From: Bacteroidota bacterium
Lineage (GTDB): Bacteria > Bacteroidota > Bacteroidia > Bacteroidales > JAGNHN01
DNA: 33,543 bases
Reading direction: 5' to 3'
Assembly: GCA_022710185.1 (NCBI GenBank)
Contig: JAKLHK010000034.1
Coordinates: 1-33,543 of the forward strand
Shown: positions 1 through 8,908 of the stretch, in pieces
Layout: each line of letters starts with the position of its first letter
Position numbering within the stretch: the first letter of the stretch is position 1
Made by a program: the position numbers and the translations under genes
Notes under the pieces: model-generated
What the model saw: only the letters and a program-made list of their open reading frames with translations
Told to the model about the DNA's origin: nothing
The model's database searches: none

Positions 1-1
1 G

Positions 2-3000
2 AATGTCCTGCCCGCCGACGTGAACATGTCGGGTGACACCCTGGTGTGCGAGTATACCAACCAGGAAGTGTTCCTCGATGCTACCCAGGCCGGCATTACC
101 TATCAGCTCTACAGGAACGGCAACATCATCAATGGCCAGCTCCTGACGGGTACCGGTAATCCGATGTCCTTCGGTGTACAGTCGCAGCCGGGTGTTTACA
201 CTGCCTATGCTTACAATCCGGCCACGGGTTGCGGACGCTTCCTGACGGACGACGTGACCATCAGCTGGATCCCGCTGCCGACGGTTGCTACCGTGGGTAA
301 TGGTACGCATTGCATTGGTGAGAGCACCTCGGTAACGTTCAACTTCACCGGAACCCCGCCCTTCACCCTGGAATACAAGGCCAATGGCGTGGACTACAGT
401 GTAAGCGGCATCATGGGCTACTCCTATGTGCTGAACTTCACCAACCTGCAGAACAACATCGCGATCACCGACGTGTCGATCATCGACGTGACCTGTTACA
501 ATGATGGTAATGATGTCTTCATCACCGTCCTGCCTTCGACCGCTACGTTCAACGTAACCGGTGGTGGTTCGTACTGCGCAGGTAGCGCTGGCGTGGCCGT
601 TGGCCTCGACAACAGCACCTCCGGTGTGATCTACGTCCTCTACAAGAACGGCATCGCCACTACGAATGCTGTAGTTGGAACGGGTTCGGCCATCAGCTTC
701 GGTCCCCAGACCGCGGGTACCTATACCGTGGTGGCTACCGGTGCAGGCAACTGCCAGACCACCATGGTGGGTAGCGTACTCGTGAGCGAGATCGCTGTAC
801 CTACGGTTGGTATTGCAGGTGACAATTCAATCTGCGAAGGCGAGCAGGTTACCCTGACCGCTTCGGGTGCTACCAGCTACACCTGGAATACCGGTGCCAC
901 AACCGCAGCGATCAGCGTCAGCCCGACGACGACTACCACCTACTATGTCACCGGAACCAATGGTACCTGTGATGCTACCGCCAGCTTCACCGTTGTAGTG
1001 AACAGCCTGCCGACCGTGACCATCGACCCGGTGAATGCCAGCATCTGCCTGGGTACCGATGTTGACCTGACGGCCAGCGGCGCAGTGTCCTATGTATGGA
1101 ACACCGGCGCTACCACTGCCAGCATCAATGTGATCCCGACGGGTACCACCACATATTATGTGACGGGTACGAATGCCGCCGGTTGCACGGATGTGGCCAT
1201 GGTAGAAGTCGTGGTCTTCACCAACCCGACCCTGAGCATCGCTCCGAGCGCTCCGGCCATCTGCGTAGGTGACGATGTGACCCTGACGGCCAGCGGCGCC
1301 ACCAGCTTCGTGTGGAACAATGGTGACCTGACGGCTGCTACGACCGTGGCTCCGACGACCACCACTACCTACACCGTGACCGGAACTGTTGCCGGCGGCT
1401 GCACTGCTACCGCTTCCGTAACGGTAACCGTGAACGCTCTGCCGACGGTCAACGCCGGTACCGATGTGACGATCTGCCAGGGCGCCAGCACTATGCTGAC
1501 CGCTACAGGTACCGCCACCAGCTATGTATGGACCGGACTCTCCGGCAACCCGACCACTGTGACCCCGAGCGTGACCACCACCTACACTGTAGTGGGGACC
1601 AATGCCGCCGGATGTACCGCAGCAGATCAGGTGACCGTAACCGTGGCTGCTCCGCAGGCTGTGGATGCCGGTGCCAACCAGACCATCACGGCTGGTAACT
1701 CCGCTACCCTCACCGCTTCTGTAACTGGTGGCAGTGGCAGCTTCGGCTACCTCTGGACCCCGGGTAACCTGACCGGTGCCAGCGTAGTCGTGAGCCCGAC
1801 CAGCAACACCACCTACACTGTAGTAGTGACCGACCTCGTCTCCGGATGCGTTGTCAGCGATAACGTAACCGTTGAAGTGATCAGCGTCATCGGTAACATC
1901 GCCGGTAACGTGACCTACAAGAACGCTGCCGGTACTCCGATGTCGAATACCCCCGTGGTCCTCTACAACGGGAGCACCGTAGTAGCCAGCACCACTACCG
2001 ATGCCAATGGTGACTACACCTTCAGCAACGTGTATGGTGGTAACTATACCGTCGTCGCTCAGCCGAACAAGGCTTGGGGCGGGGGTAACTCCAACGACGC
2101 TCTGCTCATCCTGAAGCACTTCTCGAACATCCCGCCGGCACTGACAGGTCTCAACCTGGCCGCCGCCAACCCGAACGCAACGGGTGGGGTTAATGCTACC
2201 GACGCTCTGCTCGTGGCACAGCGCTTCGTGAATCTCATCACCTCCTTCGCTGGTGGTAACTGGGTTTCCGATGCTGCACCTGTGACCATCTCCGTGGCAG
2301 GTACCGTAAGTGGTGTTGATGTTCAGGTACTCTGCATGGGCGACGTGAACGGCTCCTTCACCCCGGCTGCCAAGGCCACCGTTAATGTGATCAACAGCGG
2401 TGTGATGGAACTGAAGTCATTCGAAACCATTGAGCTCCCGGTTTCCGTAAGCAAGGAAATGACGGTTGGCGCGATCTCCCTCGTGCTCGACTATCCGGTA
2501 GACGCAGTTGAGGTGGAAGGAGTCCTGCTGGGTACTGAGGCATCCAGCAGCCTCCTCTACACCGACAACAACGGCGAACTGAGGATCTCCTGGTACAATA
2601 CTACCGCTCGTCAGCTTAACGCTGGTGAGGCCCTGGTCACCCTGAAGCTCCGTGTTAAGGACCTCAACTATCTCCTCAGCGAGAGCATTGAGATTTCCAC
2701 CAATGCCGAGAGCCAGCTGGGTGACGTCAATGCACAGGTCTATGAGAACGTGAGCCTGGTGGTTCCGAAGCTCACGGTGGCTGTGGAAGAGTATGCTATC
2801 AGCAACTTCCCGAACCCGTTCAATGAAGCAACGCAGTTCGAATACAGTCTGCCGGAAGCCGGTACCGTTAGCCTGAAGGTGTTCAACATGCTCGGTGAGC
2901 AGGTGAGCGCCCTGGTGAACAACCTGCCCCAGGAAGCTGGTAACTACAAAGTGGAGTTCCGTGCCGTCAACCTGACCCCCGGCAACTACACCTACCGCTT

Positions 3001-3061
3001 CGAGGTACAGGGCGAAAGCCGTCAGTTCTCCAAGACTGGTGTCATGGTCCTTACCCGCTAA
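2..3061 (+). CDS. T9SS-exported modular surface protein, 5'-truncated by window edge
   Basis: The frame is open from base 2, so the true start lies outside the window; the GTG at 20 is just an internal codon. About 1019 residues are visible. The first ~260 contain Ig-like modules with a 'Y.LY.NG' pattern. Residues ~266-627 hold five tandem 70-78 residue Ig/PKD-like repeats, each with an 'IC.G...TLTASGA.SY.W' core and a TTTTY strand. A carboxypeptidase-regulatory-like beta sandwich follows (~628-691, 'DANGDYTF'). Next is a dockerin-like part (~692-796) with two 'N.(N/T)DALL' helices and a 'GDVNGS' loop, then a cohesin-like region (~805-910). The last ~90 residues ('NFPNPFN', 'VFNMLGEQV', ending 'GVMVLTR') are a typical type-A T9SS C-terminal sorting domain, so the product should cross the outer membrane by T9SS and be anchored or released. 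The enzymatic role, if any, lies upstream. It could be an adhesin or a very large multidomain protein. Sorting-domain call is secure; the cohesin/dockerin labels are by eye. Confidence 0.85.
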   Translation, partial: NVLPADVNMSGDTLVCEYTNQEVFLDATQAGITYQLYRNGNIINGQLLTGTGNPMSFGVQSQPGVYTAYAYNPATGCGRFLTDDVTISWIPLPTVATVGNGTHCIGESTSVTFNFTGTPPFTLEYKANGVDYSVSGIMGYSYVLNFTNLQNNIAITDVSIIDVTCYNDGNDVFITVLPSTATFNVTGGGSYCAGSAGVAVGLDNSTSGVIYVLYKNGIATTNAVVGTGSAISFGPQTAGTYTVVATGAGNCQTTMVGSVLVSEIAVPTVGIAGDNSICEGEQVTLTASGATSYTWNTGATTAAISVSPTTTTTYYVTGTNGTCDATASFTVVVNSLPTVTIDPVNASICLGTDVDLTASGAVSYVWNTGATTASINVIPTGTTTYYVTGTNAAGCTDVAMVEVVVFTNPTLSIAPSAPAICVGDDVTLTASGATSFVWNNGDLTAATTVAPTTTTTYTVTGTVAGGCTATASVTVTVNALPTVNAGTDVTICQGASTMLTATGTATSYVWTGLSGNPTTVTPSVTTTYTVVGTNAAGCTAADQVTVTVAAPQAVDAGANQTITAGNSATLTASVTGGSGSFGYLWTPGNLTGASVVVSPTSNTTYTVVVTDLVSGCVVSDNVTVEVISVIGNIAGNVTYKNAAGTPMSNTPVVLYNGSTVVASTTTDANGDYTFSNVYGGNYTVVAQPNKAWGGGNSNDALLILKHFSNIPPALTGLNLAAANPNATGGVNATDALLVAQRFVNLITSFAGGNWVSDAAPVTISVAGTVSGVDVQVLCMGDVNGSFTPAAKATVNVINSGVMELKSFETIELPVSVSKEMTVGAISLVLDYPVDAVEVEGVLLGTEASSSLLYTDNNGELRISWYNTTARQLNAGEALVTLKLRVKDLNYLLSESIEISTNAESQLGDVNAQVYENVSLVVPKLTVAVEEYAISNFPNPFNEATQFEYSLPEAGTVSLKVFNMLGEQVSALVNNLPQEAGNYKVEFRAVNLTPGNYTYRFEVQGESRQFSKTGVMVLTR

Positions 3062-3080
3062 GAACAGCGGATGAAATGAG

Positions 3081-3113
3081 AAGAGCCGTCCTTAGGGGCG
3101 GCTCTTTTTTTTT
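3081..3113 (+). terminator. Rho-independent terminator of the surface-protein gene
   Basis: An 11-bp stem (3081-3091 pairing with 3096-3106, one G-T wobble) closes a 4-base loop and runs into an unbroken T tract ending at 3113. It begins 20 bases after the stop codon at 3061. On the other strand the A tract precedes the stem, so it could also help end the converging rsmG transcript, whose stop is at 3159. Confidence 0.88.
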
Positions 3114-3158
3114 GCCAGAAAATTTAGTGAGTGATTCGGGCTCGAAGTAGGGGAGGAA

Positions 3159-3791
3159 TCAGCGACGGATGTGTACCAATACCTTGCTGCTGAAAAACGG
3201 ATCGGAGAAAGCCGAGGCGAGCGGATAGAGGGTAACGAGGCGTTCGATGCCACGGATCTCCTCGCTGACATCCCCACCTTTGAGGTACAATACGCCGTTC
3301 GACGGACAGTTGTGGTAATGTCCCGGAGCGATCAACGGGCGCACCCAGGACCAGAACAGGTCAAGGTGTGTGACGGCCCGCGAGACTACAAAATCATAGA
3401 AAGGACGAAGGTCTTCAACCCTCGACCAGGAAGTGGTCACGTTTTTAAGACCAAGGGCCTCAGATACCGCATCGACCACCTTAATCTTCTTGGCGATGGA
3501 ATCGGCCAGGTGGAATGAGGCCTGGGGGAACATGACTGCCAGGGGGATGCCGGGGAAGCCCCCGCCTGTTCCTGCATCCAGCACCCGGGCCCCGGCGGGG
3601 AAGGGACAAAACCTGGCGATGGCCAGGGAATGCAGGATATGATGGACCAGGAGATTGTCGATATCTTTGCGTGAAATGACATTGATCCGGTCGTTCCATT
3701 CCCTGTACAGTGCTGGCATCCGGCCAAACTGTCCCAGTTGCAATGGGCTGAGTGAAGGAAAGGCCTGTTCGATGAGTTCTATCTCATTCAT
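3159..3791 (-). CDS. rsmG: 16S rRNA (guanine-527-N7)-methyltransferase RsmG
   Basis: This 210-residue protein has the normal RsmG (GidB) length. It methylates N7 of G527 in 16S rRNA using S-adenosylmethionine. Visible family marks are 'WNDRINVISRKD' (residues 32-43), 'HILHSL' (51-56), the glycine-rich SAM-binding loop 'LDAGTGGGFPG' (71-81), the 'KK' after the acidic strand (101-102), and 'SRAV' (137-140). The ATG at 3791 is the first start that keeps the whole N-terminal helix region. It is divergent from the glucosaminidase gene, with only 11 bases between the two start codons, so its promoter must lie within that gene's first codons. Identification is secure. Confidence 0.95.
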   Translation of the reverse strand: MNEIELIEQAFPSLSPLQLGQFGRMPALYREWNDRINVISRKDIDNLLVHHILHSLAIARFCPFPAGARVLDAGTGGGFPGIPLAVMFPQASFHLADSIAKKIKVVDAVSEALGLKNVTTSWSRVEDLRPFYDFVVSRAVTHLDLFWSWVRPLIAPGHYHNCPSNGVLYLKGGDVSEEIRGIERLVTLYPLASAFSDPFFSSKVLVHIRR

Positions 3792-3802
3792 AAGGAAAAC
3801 GC

Positions 3803-4723
3803 ATGTCCAAATTTAGCTATAAACCCTGGGCCCTGGGTCTCTCTGCCATGCTACTCTCTGCCATCATTTTTGCGCAGCAAAGAACCAGCCGGGCGGAATA
3901 TATCGCCACATGGTCAGGTTTAGCTCAACAGCACATGATGACCTATGGAATTCCTGCAAGCATAAAGCTTGCCCAGGCCTGCCTGGAATCGGATGACGGA
4001 AACAGTTTGCTGGCCAGGGAAGCCAACAACCACTTCGGGATAAAATGTCATAAGGACTGGAACGGAAGGACCTACCATAAAGATGACGATGCCGAAGACG
4101 AGTGCTTTCGCCATTATGCCAAGGCGGAAGAATCATTCAGGGACCATAGTCTCTTCCTGACGCAACGAGAGCGGTATGCTGGTCTGTTCAGACTTGACCC
4201 CATGGACTACCGTGGGTGGGCCAGAGGGTTAAAAGAGGCAGGGTATGCCACCAACCCAAGGTACCCTGAGCTTCTCATCCGTATCATTGAAGAGAACAGG
4301 CTGTACCGATTTGATGGTGAGACGGCCGGAAGGAAGGAGGTGCGTATGGAAAGGGTGGAGCAAGGTTCTTCCCCAAAAGCTCATAGCCCAGGCGGTGCCC
4401 ACACCCGCATCAACGACGTGAAGGCCATTTTAGCCGTTGCCGGGGATACCTATCGTTCCCTTGCGGAGGCTGCAGGCCTTACGGAGTGGATGTTACGAAA
4501 GTTCAATGAAGTGGGAAAGGACGCCGAACCTCATGAGGGCGATGTGGTGTACCTGCAGCCCAAGCGGAGACGCAGTGGGGAGTTGACGTATACCAGTCGT
4601 GGGCATGAGACCCTTTGGGACGTTTCCATGAAGTATGGCATTAAGGTAAAGCGTCTCGAGAAGCTTAACAGGATGGAGCGTACGGACAATCTCCGGGAGG
4701 GACAGACTGTATCCCTGCGTTAA
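3803..4723 (+). CDS. Exported glucosaminidase with LysM domains
   Basis: The 306-residue protein starts with a signal peptide (hydrophobic residues ~9-24, ending 'FAQQ'). Residues ~33-170 form a FlgJ/AcmA-type glucosaminidase domain that should cut the N-acetylglucosaminyl-beta-1,4-N-acetylmuramyl bond of peptidoglycan. E62 in 'ACLESDDGNS' sits at the catalytic glutamate position, and 'NNHFGIKC' (75-82) and 'AGYATNPRYP' (146-155) are typical of the fold. Residues ~202-253 look like a degenerate LysM and 262-306 a clearer one ('TLWDVSMKYG', 'LNRM...LREGQTVSL'), giving wall binding. The stop codon is one base from the stop of the converging gene at 4725, so there is no room for a separate terminator. 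Function is probably cell-wall remodelling; the name is by family only. Confidence 0.85.
   Translation: MSKFSYKPWALGLSAMLLSAIIFAQQRTSRAEYIATWSGLAQQHMMTYGIPASIKLAQACLESDDGNSLLAREANNHFGIKCHKDWNGRTYHKDDDAEDECFRHYAKAEESFRDHSLFLTQRERYAGLFRLDPMDYRGWARGLKEAGYATNPRYPELLIRIIEENRLYRFDGETAGRKEVRMERVEQGSSPKAHSPGGAHTRINDVKAILAVAGDTYRSLAEAAGLTEWMLRKFNEVGKDAEPHEGDVVYLQPKRRRSGELTYTSRGHETLWDVSMKYGIKVKRLEKLNRMERTDNLREGQTVSLR
3808..3815 (-). promoter_or_regulatory. Bacteroidota -7 element for rsmG
   Basis: The minus strand reads TAAATTTG, an exact TAnnTTTG match, 16 bases upstream of the rsmG ATG. It lies inside codons 2-5 of the divergent glucosaminidase gene. No clear -33 TTG was identified. Confidence 0.4.
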
Positions 4724-4724
4724 G

Positions 4725-7214
4725 TCATGGGATGAAAGGCTGGAGGATCACGCGGTTCCTTTCCGCCGTCACAAGCTCTGGCCTGAGGTCCTGGTCGAGA
4801 TCGACGCTCAGGGGGAGAAAACGACCCATGAGTTGCTGTACCGGTGCATCGGAATGCAGGGAGTAGAGGAAAATCGTGGAGGAGGAGGTATCCGCGATGG
4901 TAATATAGCGCTGCGAGCCGATTTGAAGGGCCTGTGGGCCCATATCTGCACCGGATGGTACAGACCATGACCGGAGCTGCTTTCCTTCCCTGTTGAAGGC
5001 GCTGAGCGTTCCCTGATCGAGATAGATGTAGTCACTGGCCTGACCGGTGCTGAATGGAGCGTAACAGAATCCATGACGACCGGAATATTTTCCCAGCTCC
5101 TGGGTAAGGACCTTTCCGTTCTTTTGAACAGCCTGTATCCGTCCCAGATTGTCTGTAGTGATGAGCCGTGTTTCACCTTGTACCCTTTGAATGTAGAAAG
5201 GGGTATGATCAGCATTGGTGAATGTGGCCTTCAGCCTCATCCTGATTTCGCCCTTGCGGTCTGTCATCCAAATCTCTCCCCTGGAGTCTGCAACGACCAG
5301 GTAATCCCTTTCATACATCACCAGGTGTTGTATGGCCGTCCTCACGGGGGCATCGGGCTTTGGTTTTCTCCAGGCCCGGATCTCCTTGCCCTGAATATCC
5401 AGGTTACGGACGAAGCGGTCTTCTGTAGCGATGAAGAGCCTGTAGTCCTTACGCCCGTCATAATCTATGGCACTGACCGGATTGGTGGCCGGGGAGGGCA
5501 GATCGATGGGCCATCCCGGAACATCCCGGCCGTTATGATCGATGAGGTAGATTCGGGAGGTCGTATTAAACAGGATGCGTAGCTGGCTACTTCGTCCCTG
5601 TTGCACGACCAGGGCCTCGCCCAGGGGTATCCCGTCCAGGGGATAGTCCCAGATTACGGATCCATCCAGGTTGAAGAGTGTGGCGGTCCGGGTATCGTCG
5701 AAGACCAGGATGTCGTATCGTTTCCTGGCAGGGTCCCAAAGCGCCAGGGGCCTGTGGGTGATGGTGCCGGCGGTCAACAGTGGGCGGGATTCTCCCCGGG
5801 CCTGGCCCTGGGCGCCCCCGTTCAGCACCAGATAGATCAGGGATGGTTCCCCGGCCTGAACAGCCCATGCCAGGGAAACGCGGTTGGTTTGCCTGGCGGC
5901 ACTTCCCTTATCGGGGAATAGCCTCAGACCCCAGCAAACCGCCTCATCGGGGAGTTTCTGGTCGGATCCGCTGAACCAGGGGGAGTTGAGCAGTGAACGG
6001 CCTCCCCGGAGGTCGGCCATGATCCGCCGTATGAAGGGCTCTTCCTCCGCAATCAGCCAGAGTTCCCCATATCCCATGATTATCAGATCCGTGGAATCTC
6101 CGGGGCTGAAGCCTGCATCCTGCAGCAATCTTGCCCGGAGCGCAGGCGGCACCGGTCGGGGCGTAAGCCCGGGATTATGCGAGCGAAGAAGCTTCGCGCT
6201 GGCACTGTCGGTCCCCTGGATGGCCCACAGGGGTTTTTCATCCAACCCAAAGAACTGTAAAATGGTTTCGAAGGTATATTGGGCATAGGGCTGGAGGGTA
6301 TCCCCCAGTTGGTCCGCCAACACTTCGTTTGCGAGCAGGGTCGGAAGCCTGCATATCCTTATGGCCTCAGGATGGGCAAGCGCAGGGAAGGGGGCATTTT
6401 CACCAAGCCGTGGGGAGAGCAGCTGCAGAAGGCTGGAATGGCCGTCCGTACTGAAACCACTCAGAAAGATGTCGTTCCTTTTCAGGTTCACATCCAAAAC
6501 GGCCCAGGAACCTGTTGTCCTGAGAGTGTCATCGGGCCTGAAAGCGGCCAGGAGGTACTGCAGCATCGTCGGATGGATGAAGAGGGAGGCAGTCACCCTG
6601 CTTCCGGCCTTCAGTCGCAGGTCGCCCAGGCCACTCGTGCCCTGATCGTCTGGCCTGGGTCCATGGGTTGACACCGGATTACCCAGGAACCGCATTTCGA
6701 GGATGTCCTCATCCAGTCGCACCAGGGCCGTATCCTGGTGGTCCAGGATGAAATAGTATCTGCCTCCGGCGTCAGGTTCACCAAGCGAACCGGTAAGCGA
6801 AAGCATATCCCGCCATTGGTCTGGACCGAAATCCCGGGAAGCGTCTGCCAGGAGCAAAGGTGCCCATCGATTGCCGTCGGTAGCCATTGCCAGGAGGATG
6901 GCATTGTTTTCCAGTCCGTCGAAGCGTTCCGGTGAAAGACGGTAAAGGGAATCCATTGCGAGGACCATGCGGATTAAGGGCCCGACCTGGGGTATCTGAC
7001 GCAGCTCACGGAGGATATCTGAGTCGGCCACAGCCTGTTTTCCGAAGAATTCCCCGGGATTGATGCGCAACACCGCCTGGGTTTCATGTGGCAAGGCATT
7101 CCACAGGTCTGCCTGCTGCGGGGCCAGGGCCTTCCATGTGAAGAAAGCTGTGAGTCCCCCCAGCATAACCAGACCGGTGATCATCAGGATGATATATCTG
7201 CGGCTGGGGTGCAT
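4725..7214 (-). CDS. Membrane-anchored protein with C-terminal beta-propeller, unknown function
   Basis: I do not recognise a characterised homologue. The 829-residue product has one N-terminal membrane segment (residues ~8-27, 'IILMITGLVMLGGLTAFF') with positive residues before it, so most of the chain should be periplasmic. The first ~470 residues begin with 'LPHETQAVLRINPGEFF', a pattern resembling uncharacterised DUF3352-like envelope proteins. From about residue 482 onward there are repeated strands with 'LFNLDGSVIWDYPL', 'LIDHNGRDVPGWPI' and 'LDIQGKEIRAW', a PQQ/WD-like beta-propeller. The last blade contains 'DLDQDLRPELVTAE', an FG-GAP-like calcium-loop pattern. It may be a scaffold or envelope sensor. 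It lies downstream of rnhB on the same strand but has its own promoter-like site at 7242-7249. Confidence 0.8.
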   Translation of the reverse strand: MHPSRRYIILMITGLVMLGGLTAFFTWKALAPQQADLWNALPHETQAVLRINPGEFFGKQAVADSDILRELRQIPQVGPLIRMVLAMDSLYRLSPERFDGLENNAILLAMATDGNRWAPLLLADASRDFGPDQWRDMLSLTGSLGEPDAGGRYYFILDHQDTALVRLDEDILEMRFLGNPVSTHGPRPDDQGTSGLGDLRLKAGSRVTASLFIHPTMLQYLLAAFRPDDTLRTTGSWAVLDVNLKRNDIFLSGFSTDGHSSLLQLLSPRLGENAPFPALAHPEAIRICRLPTLLANEVLADQLGDTLQPYAQYTFETILQFFGLDEKPLWAIQGTDSASAKLLRSHNPGLTPRPVPPALRARLLQDAGFSPGDSTDLIIMGYGELWLIAEEEPFIRRIMADLRGGRSLLNSPWFSGSDQKLPDEAVCWGLRLFPDKGSAARQTNRVSLAWAVQAGEPSLIYLVLNGGAQGQARGESRPLLTAGTITHRPLALWDPARKRYDILVFDDTRTATLFNLDGSVIWDYPLDGIPLGEALVVQQGRSSQLRILFNTTSRIYLIDHNGRDVPGWPIDLPSPATNPVSAIDYDGRKDYRLFIATEDRFVRNLDIQGKEIRAWRKPKPDAPVRTAIQHLVMYERDYLVVADSRGEIWMTDRKGEIRMRLKATFTNADHTPFYIQRVQGETRLITTDNLGRIQAVQKNGKVLTQELGKYSGRHGFCYAPFSTGQASDYIYLDQGTLSAFNREGKQLRSWSVPSGADMGPQALQIGSQRYITIADTSSSTIFLYSLHSDAPVQQLMGRFLPLSVDLDQDLRPELVTAERNRVILQPFIP

Positions 7215-7228
7215 AGGCTGGGTATTTA

Positions 7229-7257
7229 ACAGGGGTCATCTCAAAGGTAACCCCTGT
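7229..7257. promoter_or_regulatory. Inverted repeat bracketing a -7 element (operator or attenuator candidate)
   Basis: ACAGGGGT (7229-7236) and ACCCCTGT (7250-7257) are perfect 8-base inverted arms. The 13 bases between them hold TACCTTTG on the minus strand (7249-7242), an exact TAnnTTTG element lying 28 bases upstream of the ATG at 7214. As RNA the stem can extend by two more pairs, leaving a 9-base loop. No T tract follows on the minus strand, so it is a poor classical terminator for rnhB. A repressor site over the promoter is an equally good reading. Confidence 0.4.
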
Positions 7258-7315
7258 GGAATGACCGTACCCCAGCAGGCTATCCTTATTTCCAACATTC
7301 CGCTGTTAATTCGGG

Positions 7316-7930
7316 TCAGAAGGGAAGGCTGTATTGTCCCTTGACGGTGAAGCTGCTCCGGTGCCAGGGTGAGGCCCCAGAAAGGAAGAGGGCCTGGATA
7401 TGCTCCGGGGTGGGGTAGCCTTTATTTCGGTCCCATCCATATTGAGGGTAGTCCCTGGCGATCTTACGCATGAATTCGTCACGGTGGGTCTTGGCGAGTA
7501 TGGAAGCCGCTGCGATGGGGGAATAGCGGGCATCGCCCCCAATGAGGGTAATATGCCGCAGGTCCTTATAGGCTTCAAAACGGTTCCCATCCACCAGGAG
7601 GAGATCCGGCCGGGATGTGAGCTGATCGAGGGCCCGGTGCATGGCCAGGAAGGATGCCTTGAGGATGTTGATGGCGTCGATCTCATCCGCTTCTGCCCGT
7701 GACACGGCCCAGGCCAGGGCAGTGGTCTCTATCTCCTTGCGCAGGGCTTCCCGTTGGGCGGGGCTCAGCTTCTTGGAGTCGTTCAGCCCTGGCGGAAGGT
7801 GCAGAGGGTCAAGGATAACGGCCGCGGCAAAGACCGGTCCTGCCAGGCATCCCCTTCCGGCTTCATCCAGGCCGCATTCCAGCCCGTCATCAGTGTATCG
7901 GTCAAGCAGCGGCAAGGTGCTCCTGGGCAA
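7316..7930 (-). CDS. rnhB: Ribonuclease HII
   Basis: The 204-residue enzyme nicks RNA-DNA hybrids 5' of ribonucleotides in DNA. The acidic active site is visible: D22 and E23 in 'GLDEAGRG', D114 in 'LLVDGN', and D151 in 'KTHRDEFM'. 'LNDSKKL' (49-55) and 'GGDARYSPIAAASI' (131-144) are diagnostic of RNase HII rather than HI. It overlaps the 3' end of the upstream membrane-protein gene by 29 bases, suggesting translational coupling at the end of the glycosyltransferase-purD-membrane protein-rnhB unit. The ATG at 7930 gives a normal-length N-terminus. Confidence 0.95.
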   Translation of the reverse strand: MPRSTLPLLDRYTDDGLECGLDEAGRGCLAGPVFAAAVILDPLHLPPGLNDSKKLSPAQREALRKEIETTALAWAVSRAEADEIDAINILKASFLAMHRALDQLTSRPDLLLVDGNRFEAYKDLRHITLIGGDARYSPIAAASILAKTHRDEFMRKIARDYPQYGWDRNKGYPTPEHIQALFLSGASPWHRSSFTVKGQYSLPF

Positions 7931-8906
7931 TGGTTAGGGCAAGGCTGAACAGCAGCATGTATATGAGGAGATCGGCCAGCCATTTTCGGCGGAAGCCCCG
8001 GTCGAAGAAAAAATAGGTAAGGTAGAAGGATACCGGGATGAAAATGAGGATACTATGAAAGCCAATGGCGGGGCCTGCGAGGAAGAGGCTGAGCTGGGAG
8101 ATGAACAGGAACCACATCATGATGAGGTTGCGCTTGCGGTAGCTGATGACCCTTTCCTGGGCATGCCATACCACGCTGGCAAGGGCCCTGAGAAGGAGGA
8201 CGGCCTGCAACCCCCAGAAAATGTACATAGTCCAGTGGTGGGATGGCAGGGATACCCTGAGATCCGGTTCGATGGCATGGAGGAACTCCCTGATATGCAT
8301 GCCACCATAGAGGAAATAGGCTGTACTGAAGAGGTAGAGCAGGGGTGCGAAGAGGCCGGCAAATGTGGCACCCCATTGTCTCCAGTCGAAGTTCCGGTAA
8401 ATCAGCAGGGCCAGAAAAGGCAGCAACCCAAAAGCGATGGCCGGGAAGTAAATGAGGGCAGCCAGGCTGGTGAACATCCCGGCAGTGAAAAGGTCCTTCG
8501 TCATATCCGCCTTTTCGTAGGCCGTCAGGAGAAAATGCAGGGAGGCGATGAGCAGGACGAGGGCAGGGATGACCATGTGAAAGACCTGCAGAGGCAGGCT
8601 ATAGGAGGCAAACAGGGGCAGGATCAGGGCAGGGAAATAGGTCTGGCGAGCAATGAGGTGGTTGGCCGATAGGCTGAGGGTAAGCAGGAAGCCGCTGCCC
8701 AGCAGGAGCAGCAGGGCGAGGATACGGGCTGGAAGTCCGCCGAGCCAGAGGTTGAAGTTATCGAAGACCGCACAGAGCAGGCTGAGTTGGGGATGGCATA
8801 CGGCTTCCGCTGTCCTGGAGAAACCGGCGAACCACAAGACGATCATCGCCACGATAACGAGGATCAGCTGAAATGGGGTGGCTTTACGGTATATGGCGTA
8901 GAGCAT
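7902..8906 (-). CDS. Polytopic inner-membrane protein (DUF6427-like)
   Basis: The 334-residue protein has about ten strongly hydrophobic segments, starting at residues ~13-28 ('LILVIVAMIVLWFAGF') and ending near residue 327. Loops are short and no enzymatic motif stands out. Length, topology and position beside purD and a glycosyltransferase match the DUF6427 family of Bacteroidota, where I recall the same linkage; that family name is from memory, not a search. It starts two bases after the purD stop and overlaps rnhB at its 3' end, so it is certainly co-transcribed. The function is unknown. A role in envelope polysaccharide or lipid handling is a guess from the neighbouring glycosyltransferase. 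Confidence 0.8.
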   Translation of the reverse strand: MLYAIYRKATPFQLILVIVAMIVLWFAGFSRTAEAVCHPQLSLLCAVFDNFNLWLGGLPARILALLLLLGSGFLLTLSLSANHLIARQTYFPALILPLFASYSLPLQVFHMVIPALVLLIASLHFLLTAYEKADMTKDLFTAGMFTSLAALIYFPAIAFGLLPFLALLIYRNFDWRQWGATFAGLFAPLLYLFSTAYFLYGGMHIREFLHAIEPDLRVSLPSHHWTMYIFWGLQAVLLLRALASVVWHAQERVISYRKRNLIMMWFLFISQLSLFLAGPAIGFHSILIFIPVSFYLTYFFFDRGFRRKWLADLLIYMLLFSLALTIAQEHLAAA

Positions 8907-8908
8907 GG

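Noticed and set aside
827..2119. Long antisense open frame (430 codons) under the surface-protein repeats
   Set aside because: It mirrors the repetitive Thr/Gly-rich coding strand, has His/Gly/Arg-biased content and no domain; the sense frame is clearly the gene.
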